Of a stretch of DNA of 64,000 nucleotides, positions 34,351 to 43,673 are shown in pieces (position 1 is the stretch's first letter; each line of letters starts with the position of its first letter). The DNA comes from Thozetella sp. PMI_491 (Eukaryota; Ascomycota; Sordariomycetes; Chaetosphaeriales; Chaetosphaeriaceae): assembly GCA_021432635.1 (NCBI GenBank), contig MU270018.1, positions 999,579 through 1,063,578 on the forward strand, read 5' to 3'. Position numbers and translations under genes: made by a program. Below the pieces are notes generated by a model. That model made no database searches and had not been told where the DNA came from. It was given only the letters and a program-made list of their open reading frames with translations.

Positions 34351-37300
34351 TTTGAGGGACCTGCGCATCACAGACCCGCGCGACGACAAGCGCCGCATCG
34401 AGGAGTCAAAGGGGAACTTACTAAGAGATGCATGTCACTGGGTTCTCGACAGCCCCGAATTCCACCAATGGCGCCACGACGAACAGAGTCGGCTGCTCTG
34501 GGTTAAAGGCGACCCTGGCAAGGGCAAGACAATGCTGCTTTGCGGAATCATCGACGAGCTAGGGAACACGGACTCGGCCTCCCGGCCCTTGTCATTCTTC
34601 TTCTGCCAGGGTACCGACTCACGTATAAACCACGCGACTGCTGTCCTGCGCGGTCTCCTGTTTTTACTTCTCGAGAAGCAACCTTGTCTCCTCCAGCACG
34701 TGCGCCAGAAATACGACCTCGCCGGCAGAGCGCTCTTCGAAGATGTCAATGCGTGGGCTGCCTTGTCCACCATCTTCACGAGCGTGCTGGAAGACCCAAT
34801 TTTGCTGGGCGCCTACATAGTTATTGACGCGCTCGACGAATGTCAAACCGATCAGTTGAAACTCGTCGATTGGATTGTCCAGATGTCGTCTCGATTCCCT
34901 CGCGTCAGATGGGTTGTCTCTAGTCGCAACTGGCCTATCATAGAGAAGAACTTGAACCAAGTGAGGGAGAAGGCAATGCTATCTCTAGAGCTGAACGAAA
35001 AGTCCGTCTCGGCTGCGGTTGAGACATATATCCGATGCAAAGTCGCCCAGGTAGCTGCGCGAAATCAGTATAGCGACGAGGAGCGAGCTACAGTACAACA
35101 CGGCTTGTCTTCAAACGCGAGAGGCACCTTTCTCTGGGTAGCGCTGGTCTGTCAAGAACTGAGAGATACCCCAGGATGGGAAGCCGAAGAACAGTTGCGA
35201 GCATTTCCACCTGGACTCAACGATTTTTATGGCGAGATGATGGGCCGATTGCGACGATCACGACGTGCGGCGCTGTGCAGCAATATTTTGGCCGTCATGT
35301 CCGCCGTGTACCGACCCGTCACGTTGGAAGAGCTGAAATGCCTTGTCGAGCTACCTCGTGGTAGTCCTAGTAATGATAATGCGATGGGAGAAATCATACG
35401 AGAGTGCGGGTCACTCTTGACGCTTCGAGAACAAGAACGCACCATCTACTTCGTTCATCAGTCGGCAAAGGAATTTCTTATTGACACCAAACCAGATGGG
35501 ATATTCCCATCTGGTATTCGGGATTCGCACCGTGCTATCCTCTTGAAATCATTGCAAGCCATGACGGCAACGCTGCGCCGTGACATATACAAACTGGATG
35601 ATCCTGGATTACCAATCGACAAGATCCGGCCCCCCAACCCAGACCCGTTATCTGGAGTACGATACCCTTGTGTATACTGGATTGACCATTTACATGAGTA
35701 TCATGTTGGCGGTGACACGAAACCGGATCTCCAGGACGATGGGCCGGTCGATAGGTTCCAGCGCCACACCTTTCTATACTGGATGGAGGCTCTCAGTCTT
35801 CTCCGAAGCTTGTCAACTGGGATGCATTCTATCAAGAGATTTGATATTCTAGTTCAAGTAAGTCGATTGGACTGAATATGAGAATTTGCCCAACAACTCA
35901 ACAGCAACACGGATCACAGTTAACAAGTTTAGTCCGGGATGAACGGCGATTTATACATTCTCACTCAGCAACGGTCGAGAAGTATCCCCTGCAGCTATAT
36001 GCGTCGGCTCTTATTTTCAGCCCTCTGAAAAGTATAACAAAGGGTCTATCTCGAGCCGAGGAGCCTTCGTGGTTAGCCCGTGTCCCTCTAATGGAAGATG
36101 AATGGAGTTCTTGTCTCCAAACAATAGATTGCCATGACCACTGGGCCCGCTCGGTCGCCTGGTCGGCCGACGGTTGGCTCGCATCAGGCTCTTACAGCAG
36201 CACCATTAGGCTCTGGGATCCAGTTACCGTCCAATGCCAGCTAACTCTCAAGGGCCATACTAGGCAGGTCAACTCAGTTGCCTGGTCAAGCGACGGTCAG
36301 CTTGCATCAGGCTCTCACGACAACACCATTAGGCTCTGGGATCCAGTTACAGGCCAATGCCAGCTAACTCTTAAGGGCCATACTAGGCAGGTTAACTCAG
36401 TTGCCTGGTCAAGCGACGGTCAGCTTGCATCGGCCTCTTGTGATGATACCATTAGGCTCTGGGATCCAGTTACCGGCCACTGCCAGCTAACTCTCAAGGG
36501 CCATACTAGGCAGGTTAACTCAGTTGCCTGGTCAAGCGACGGTCAGCTTGCATCAGGCTCTCACGACAACACCATTAGGCTCTGGGATCCAGTTACAGGC
36601 CAATGCCATCTAACTCTTAAGGGCCATACTAGGCAGGTTAACTCAGTTGCCTGGTCAAGCGAGAGTCAGCTTACATCGGCTTCTCACGATCATACCATAA
36701 AGCTCTGGAACCGAACAACTGGCGAGTGCCAGTTAACACTTCAAGGCCACACTAAGTATATCCGCTCGGTTGCTTGGTCGGCCAGCGGTCGGCTTGCATC
36801 AGGCTCTCACGACAACACCATTAGGCTCTGGGACCCAGTTACCGGCCAATGCCAGCTAACTCTCAAGGGCCATACTAGGCAGGTTATCTCAGTTGCCTGG
36901 TCAAGCGACGGTCAGCTTGCATCGACCGCTGATGACTTTACCATCAAGCTCTGGGATTTGAACACTATCGAGTTTCAGACAACTATTGAGAGCCATACTG
37001 AACATGTCATTTCGGCTGCTTGGTCGTCCGACGGCTGCCACCTTGCGTCGTCCTCTACCGACGGTACCATCAAGCTCTGGGATCCAACTACCGGCCAATG
37101 CCAGCTAACTCTCGCAGACCATAGTCAACAGGTTACCGAAGTTGCCTGGTCTAGCGATGGTTGCCAGCTTGCATCGGCATCTTCGGACGAGACTGTTAAG
37201 GTCTGGGACCCAAAGACTGGTCAGTGTCGGATGACTCTTGTCGCTTCCGATTGGGTTCGATCGATCGCCTGGTCCACCGACGGCTGCCAGCTCGCATCGG

Positions 37301-37914
37301 CCTCTAGCGATGGGATTATCAGGCTCTGGGACCCGGTGACGGGTGTGTGCCAGAGAATTCTCGAAGGCCACGATTGGGGGGTCTACTCAGTCGCCTGGTC
37401 CGCCGACGGATGCCAGCTTGCATCGGCATCTTCGGACAAGACTGTTAAGGTCTGGGACCCAAAGACTGGTCAGTGTCGGATGACTCTCGACGCTTCCGAT
37501 TCGGTTACAAAGGTCGCCTGGTCTGCTGATGGCTGCCAGCTCGCATCGGCCTCTAGCGATGGGATTGTCAGGCTCTGGGACCCAAAGACTGGTCAATGTC
37601 GTGCAACACTTGAGATGGGACCCCTCGACTGTCTCCGCTTCGAGACGTCGAGCTCCTTACATACCGATTGTGGTATATTTGATTTGCAATTCGATGTGAT
37701 GCCGGCCGCTTTATTTGTCCCCCCTCATTATCCAAGGCCGCTATTACGCTACAGGGGTTATGGTATAAGTTACGACGGAACGTGGGTTACCTATAATGGT
37801 AGGAACATCCTGAGGCTACCCCCTGAGCATATACCGGGCGTGTTAGCTACGCACCAAAATAGCCTCGCGCTGGGCTGTTCTACGGGTCGCGTCTTGGTAT
37901 TGAAAGGTTTGTAG
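34334..37914 (+). CDS. NACHT–WD40 part of an NLR-type receptor (HET-D/E-like)
   Basis: Two exons, 34334–35857 and 35905–37914 (47-nt intron, phase 0). The first ATG of the open frame is at 34334, but homologous protein starts further left, so this ORF is the C-terminal part of a longer gene. LRDLRITDPRDDKRRIEE precedes the NACHT domain; the Walker A loop is GDPGKGKTMLL and the Walker B region is YIVIDALDECQTD. A winged-helix-like region (LLTLREQERTIYFVHQSAKEFL, split: LLTLREQERTIY, FVHQSAKEFL) and the linker ALIFSPLKSI..LSRAEEPSW follow. Twelve WD40 repeats complete the protein. Fungal proteins of this build sense non-self, trigger incompatibility or cell death, and often vary in repeats between strains. 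A one-base excess at 34350–34353 separates it from the hydrolase exons. Confidence 0.85.
36130..37620 (+). repeat. Twelve tandem WD40 repeat units, near-identical at DNA level
   Basis: Units are 123–126 bp (41–42 codons). Units 2, 3, 4 and 6 share very high DNA identity; units 2 and 4 differ by about two bases out of 123. Units 9/11 and 10/12 form a second pair of close matches with a 249-bp period. Each unit has SVAWSSDGQLASGS and TIRLWDPVTGQC-like strands. Such low divergence implies recent duplication or gene conversion. Confidence 0.9.
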
Positions 37915-38693
37915 CGCCGCGCATCCCGTCTTCTAGCCTGCTAGATGTATAGACTTGGACTTAGTATTTATGACATACCTTATAGTTCTCTTTCGAGAAC
38001 CACAGTAGACTGGCAGGCAGCATCTTGAGGCAGGTATAGAGCGTATCGAAGGGGACTGGACCACCTTCGGTGCCCGTCGGGCCCTCTTCTCTAACCTTCA
38101 CGTTTGCCATGTCGTCCACGGTCTTTGCCGCACAATAATCTGGCCCAATCTTGCGATCTGCTCCGCTTTGAGTAGGTGGGAGGGTCTAGGTCAGCCATAT
38201 ATATTATACATACACGGCTTTCCCTAGCACAAAACCGCAAACAGATGGGTGTCTCTCTTGTTAGTCACAGAGGAGCTCCACCCGAGTCTCGTCCTCTCTG
38301 TGAAATTTGCGTGCCATCCCATTCCATCGAGGGACAAAGAGTAACCTCGTGTCAATGCTTGGCTCAGACCTTGCATCTCATCAGACCACCAGTACTCTCT
38401 GTTGCTGATTCAGGGATAACGCCTTGAGCTTTGTGGGGTACAGAAGGCCGAGCACGTGCAAGACGGCCCCTTTTAAAGCCCCTTGCCACCCCCCCGGAGC
38501 GCCCGAGCGTCGGCCCCCTTTTAACGCAAAGTATTGGGCGGCAAGCGGTTGATGGCATATGATCGCCTGCAGCCCCCCCACTATCGGATCGCTTATTCTC
38601 TTCCCACACCTGCCCCGAACCACACCACCGCTCCAGCTTCCAGGTGCCGGATCGCAGCCGCCAAACCGCCCCGAAGCCGATCGCGAATCCCCA
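37915..38693. other. Intergenic region between NLR and CHY/RING ligase
   Basis: 3' flank of the NLR and promoter of the next gene, both on the plus strand. The downstream frame is open from 38559, but I place the start at 38694. No other gene is seen. Confidence 0.45.
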
Positions 38694-40769
38694 ATGAGCT
38701 CCCTGGTGTCTGACTTCATCATCAACCCCGTCCTTCGACAGGCACGCCGCTTCTCCTCCGGATTCGCCGCCGAAGAAGCGGGCGCCGCCACCGGTGAGGC
38801 ACTCCCGCGGGCCTCCTCGATCGCCAGCCGAGGCCCGGTCCGCGATAACGCCATATCCGAAAGCGAAGAAGATGTCCTGACGTCGGCCGCGCCACTCCCA
38901 GTGACCGATGCCTCAGCCGGCATCCCTTTCCGCACCTCAGCGGTGTCCGGTGACCCTCCGGGCCCCTCTGTACACGGATGGCACGAAGAGCGAGGATCGG
39001 AGAACCACGCCCAGGACTCGTCGTCCCGGTCAAGCCGATTAGCTACGGAATCTAGCGATGAGGGTCTGAGTGACTCGGGAGCGAGCAATGCAGCCGCACC
39101 GTGGAACGGGAAACAGCGCTCGGTTCTACCCGAGGACGACGGGATGGGTATCTTGAGGAAACGGATCCTCGTAGTTCAGTCCAGGGACATACCGGCAGAG
39201 CAAAAGGCGCTTTTGATGCACCAGCTGCTTATGGAAGGATACACAAAGTCTCAATTGACATCCCAGGCGAAGAGGGCGCTCCGGCCTGAGTCGCCTTCGA
39301 GCCAAACCCTCTTGGCGGAGCGGTCGGTACTTCCAGGGGCACTGCAAACCCTGTGGAATTCTCTGAGTGACAACTCGGGACCGCTTGACCTTCCCCTAAC
39401 AGAAGAAGACCTACGGCCGACGTACGCACCGCCCCCGCAGGACGACTTTGTCGAGCGGATAGACGGCCTAGGTGCGGGCCAGAAGCGCCTCGGCTGCGAG
39501 CACTACCAGCGGAACGTGAAGCTCCAGTGTGTGGTCTGCGAACGCTGGTATACGTGTCGCCTGTGTCATGATGATGCGGAGTCGCACATCCTCCCCCGGT
39601 ATGCGACGAGGAACATGCTCTGCATGCTGTGTGGGTGCGCCCAGAGGGTTGGCGACACCTGCGTCGGATGCGGCGAGTCGGCAGCGCACTACTATTGCAG
39701 CATATGCAGACTCTGGAACGACAATCCGAACAAGCCCATCTACCACTGCAACGATTGTGGTATCTGTAGAATCGGGCAGGGCATCGGAAAGGACTTCTTC
39801 CACTGCAGCGTAAAGAACCCCCCTGCCCACGCCCTTTCCTTATATACGCTTCTCTCACAGTCTCGGATGGGAGCTGACGAGTTGTGCTAGAAATGTGCTG
39901 CTTGCATCCCCATCTCGATGGAGGGCGGCCAGCATAAATGCATTGAACGCGCCATCGACAGTAACTGCCCCATTTGCGGGGAGCACATGTTCTCGTCGCG
40001 GACCAAGGTGATTTTCATGAACTGTGGCCATGCCATCCATCGGCCCTGCTGGGACGAGCATATGAAGACTTCGTACAAGTGCCCGATTTGCAACAAGAGC
40101 TGCGTGAATATGGAGACGCAGTTCCGCAACCTAGACATCATGATCTTGAACCAGCCCATGCCCGCTGAGTACCGGGACACCAGGGCCATCATATCGTGCA
40201 ACGACTGCAGCGCCAAGAGCCAGACGGCGTACCATTGGCTAGGGCTGAAGTGCACCATCTGTCAGTCATACAACACGGTACAGCTACAGCTCCTTGACCT
40301 GCCCAACAACGATCCCGACCGAGCTCCACAGAACGCTGGAGAGGGAGTGACGGCGGAGACTGCCGGGCTTCAAGTATTTGCCGCCCCCGAGGCACTCGCA
40401 GCCCGTGATATCCCGTGGCCGCGCAATCCGTCCGCTCACCGCGCTGGCGGTTCCATCGGGTCCCGTGAGGACATAGCTACCTTTTCCCCGTTTCTAGTGC
40501 CCGAACGTCGCGCCCAGTCGGTGTCGCCTCTACCAGCGACCGGATTCCTTGACTTCGAGCTGCCCACCGACGACTCAGACGTGGAGGAGGACATGCTCGA
40601 CTTTTGGGGCCGCGACGAGGGGAAAAACATCACTTCGGCGGAGAGTGCGCACGCCGACTCGGAAAGAGAGAGCGATGGCTCGGCTGAGGACTGCGACGAG
40701 GATGAAGACGACGATGACGAAGACGACGATGACGATGACGATCCGATTGCACTTTTAGGACATAGGTGA
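38694..40769 (+). CDS. CHY-type and RING zinc-finger E3 ubiquitin ligase (PIRH2/RCHY1-like)
   Basis: Two exons, 38694–39809 and 39891–40769 (81-nt intron, phase 0), give 664 aa. The first 260 residues are Ser/Pro-rich and probably disordered. The CHY zinc finger begins near 265 (GCEHYQRNVKLQC..C..WYTCRLCHDD). Next comes a CTCHY zinc finger (HYYCSICRLWNDN..YHCNDCGICR, about 332–360), and then a C3H2C3-like RING finger from about 399 (CPICGEHMF..MNCGHAIHRPCW..YKCPIC). A zinc-ribbon CNDCSAKS..LKCTICQSYN follows. The C-terminus is strongly acidic and ends LLGHR. This order of domains is that of PIRH2/RCHY1 ligases, which ubiquitinate regulators of growth and checkpoints. MSSLVSD at 38694 is preferred to the ATG at 38559. 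Confidence 0.93.
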
Positions 40770-41342
40770 GGGATGGAGCCCGGTTGAGGAGCTTCCAATT
40801 TGCGTTTCCGGTGCAGGTTGATACTCTCCACTCTGCTTGCAGCTAGCCGGGTTATCTTTGATACGTGGTCCATGGAGTTCCTGCGTAGGCATAAGGGGAG
40901 GGTGACGTGCATCCAAGGGTTTCGGGCAGGCTTCAACAAGGGGCGCATCGGGTGTTATGAATTTCGTATGGTACGGGTCGGCTCGCATATACACATATTC
41001 TGGTTCCACGGCGTAGATCTTGTTATAAGCAGACATCTCCGGTTGGGCTCACTCATGGGAAATGGCATTTATAACAGCAGAATGGACAAGGACTTAATAC
41101 GAAGTAGTCAAGAAACCCGGGGTCTCAGAACTTTGTATTTGCTCAATGTGCGCAGTACAGGAACGCCATGCCATGTTCGTTCCCGCTGGTATGGTAATGT
41201 GCAATTTGCCGTCCGCCCTTTTCCAGTTCCTGCCACGACCCGTACCCAAGGTCAGCGAAGAAATCATAATCCGGACGGGCAAGCTCTCCTAGTTTCCTCA
41301 TGAAGTTTTCAAGAGGCTAGCATATCATAGCGGCATTCAGCT
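40770..41342. other. Intergenic region between convergent genes
   Basis: 3' flanks of the CHY/RING ligase (+) and MZT1 (−). A 167-aa frame (40800–41303) exists but has no recognisable motif and I do not call it. Confidence 0.45.
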
Positions 41343-41707
41343 CTATTGCCTGTGCTGCGCGGCAGCCTCGATTTTGGCCTCCACCGCCTCCTTGCGCAGC
41401 TCCTTGACGACGCTCTGCGAGTTGTTAGCCTCGGTCCTTCCCTCGCCATCCGTGCCGCTTTTCCGGGGCATAGCCTACCGCAAGGGCCTCCGGGTTGACG
41501 CCGTTCTCGATCATGGAGATGCAGATGGACAGCGTCCGGCGGTCAAGGTGGCAGTTCTATCGGCTGTGAGCGGCGCCCGGCGCGCGTTGGCGGGGCCAAG
41601 CTGCTACTAGCAGAGGACCAACATACCAGAATAGTCGAGATCTCGTGCAGAATGTCCACCGCCTGCTGTGCGGCGGCCTGCTTCTCGCCTCGCTCATCCG
41701 AAGGCAT
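41343..41707 (-). CDS. MZT1: Mitotic-spindle organizing protein 1 (MOZART1)
   Basis: Three exons, 41707–41627, 41556–41479 and 41414–41343, all phase 0, give 76 aa. The conserved core is [36 protein letters not shown] then [17 protein letters not shown]. This three-helix microprotein binds the N-terminal extensions of gamma-tubulin complex proteins and recruits gamma-TuC to the spindle pole body and other nucleation sites. Because exons are about 24–27 codons, no single open frame reveals the gene. The start [10 protein letters not shown] is the only Met in the exon before the core. SPC25, another mitotic gene, lies upstream on the same strand. Confidence 0.92.
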
Positions 41708-42245
41708 CCTGTCGCGGGCCCGTGGGAATGGTGGATGGTTGTGGGAGGCGTTCTCATGCCCCGCGACGCGGTGGCGGCGCTTTTTGGGGTTTGGTGGGGG
41801 CGGCGCGTCCCTGAGTGTGAGTGGTCCAGTCAGTTTACTATAGGCACCTGCAAGGAGTGTGCCCACAGGCCCAGCGATCAGGCTTGTCCGCAAAGGTGTA
41901 TTAATTAAATTGTATACCTATTCTGCAGGACATGAAGGGGAGAGACTTCAAAAGATGCACACGAAGGAGACCAGCCATTGCCGCAAACGAGTTTCCAAAT
42001 TATCGTCATGTCATGAATTCACTGATGGCCCAGTGTTTCTAAGCATATGTATGGTACATTCTCACGAGAGCAATGTTCTCGAGAAGCACAGGGTATCCAA
42101 GCACCGAAACGCCCCAACACCCTCCTCCCTCCGCGGGGGAACCCATAATCCAGTCCCCATGGCAGGGCGAAGGAGAGCTTTTACATGCCGCTCGCAACTG
42201 CCCGTCATAAAAGTTGCCCGGCCGCCACCCACCCTCTCTCCCTTT
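41708..42245. other. Intergenic region between SPC25 and MZT1
   Basis: About 540 bases holding the 3' flank of SPC25 and the promoter of MZT1, both minus-strand. No gene is supported. Confidence 0.4.
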
Positions 42246-43113
42246 CTAAGCCTTCATAGCCTCCACAAACAGCTCTCTCATGCCCTTCAGCAGCGCCGAC
42301 AGCTCTCTCGTCTCGTTGACCCGCTCCAGCACGCGCTCAACTTTTTCCTTCTCCAGCTTGGGCCGGCAGTGGCGGATGTCGTAGTCCCGGGAGCTCGTGC
42401 TCAGCTCGAACCAGGCCTCGCGCGCCCAGTCCCGCTCGTCGACGTGCGTATACACAAACTTGAGCCGGTCGTCGTGGCCGGCGCCCTCGATCGTCAGGCA
42501 GAGGTTGGTCATCCAGAAGTCGAGCTCGGGCACATTAAAGCGCGCCTGCGCTTCGAGCTGGGCGGCGTGCGCCCTCTGCGCAGCCTGCCGCGCCTCGATC
42601 TCCTGCTGCGTCGTCGCGATTTGCTCCTTGAGCGCGTCCCGTGTGCGGGCCTGCTTGTCGCGTTGTGCCGTCAACGTCGCGATGGCGGCATGCATCTCGC
42701 GGGTCTCGGCCTCTTCCTTGGCAATGGTCGTCTGGTGTGTGTTGGTCTTGAGCTGCAGGATCTCGATGTCCTTCTTCTTCATACGCTGGTCCTCTGCGGT
42801 AGCGTGTCAGCTGGGCCGTGGAAGCCGTCAAGTGGCAAGAAGAAAAAGCGGCGCAGAGGCGGAAAGGTCAGGCCGTACCTTGAATCTCAGCGACTTCCAT
42901 GTGGAATCTGTTCCTCTCGTCGAGGACGCGCTTGCGGCCCTCCTCGATAAAGGTGTTGAACTTGGCCGTAAACTTTGCCATGCGGTCGCGCAGGTCGTCG
43001 AAGCCGAAGTCGATGTTGGGCAGCGTGTCGGCGGCCGACGGCTGGAGAGACTGCCGGCCCATCTGAAGCGACTGTCGGCCCATTGAGAGCCTCGATTCGT
43101 ATGCGGTAGACAT
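42246..43113 (-). CDS. SPC25: Kinetochore protein SPC25 (NDC80 complex)
   Basis: Two exons, 43113–42879 and 42793–42246 (85-nt intron, phase 1), give 260 aa. The N-terminus is MSTAYESRLSMGRQSLQMGR with a short repeat, then LPNIDFGFDDLRDRMAKF. A long coiled coil (about 45–165) includes QRMKKKDIEILQLKT and EEAETREMHAAIATL. The globular C-terminal domain starts near FNVPELDFWMTNLCLTIEG and LKFVYTHVDERD, which match the Spc25 RWD-like fold. Spc25 pairs with Spc24 to anchor the NDC80 complex to the inner kinetochore. The gene is head-to-head with RRN6 across 560 bases. Confidence 0.93.
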
Positions 43114-43673
43114 TATTGTCTTTGGATATTTCGAGGTTATTGTGTGTTGCACCTGTGATCTCGCGCCGTTGCGAAAGGGATGCGCCGTAATTAATTCGAT
43201 TTTGGGGAAGGGGGGTAGAGTAAAAGAAGCAATCGAGAGAGAAGGTGGGACATGCGGCCGGAATCTTTTGTTTACATCCCACCCTTTGTTTCCGGGGTTG
43301 CCAAAAGCCGAAGTGGGTCCAGACCGCCACATCCCAGCCAATTGGCTGTTCACCATCTGTCTTGGGTCCCGCCATTTTGGTTCCGCCAGGTTCTCCCAGG
43401 CAGATTCTACAGGCGGCCCGTTTGGCTGCATTTACACTTGCCGTAGAGGGGCATCGCTCTCAATCTTGGGCCGATGAGAGTTTTGACCGCCACCTCAAGC
43501 TCCATCCTCGTCACTCACCAGCCAAGTATCACATCCCTTATGCATGTACTGGTAACCTCACCACCCCTCAAACCGAATACGTCAAAATTTGAGAATTCCC
43601 CTAATTCATGCTGCACCTCTTGAGAGCATGAGACGACGGCTGCTATCTTTTTGTGCCGCCTCAAGTTTCCCAA
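43114..43673. other. Divergent promoter between SPC25 and RRN6
   Basis: 560 bases between start codons in head-to-head orientation. It is expected to contain both promoters; no specific motif is assigned. Confidence 0.45.

Noticed and set aside
36901-37596. Repeated antisense frames rich in VPDLNSLVRR and similar words
   Set aside because: They are the reverse reading of the WD40 repeats and recur only because the repeats do.
36130-37620. Regular direct repeats that could suggest a CRISPR or satellite array
   Set aside because: The units are contiguous 123–126-bp coding repeats without spacers and translate to WD40 motifs.
40800-41303. 167-aa plus-strand frame after the CHY/RING gene, possibly a further exon via GTGAGG at 40767
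   Set aside because: The ending LLGHR is the usual C-terminus of this ligase family, and the downstream frame has no family resemblance.
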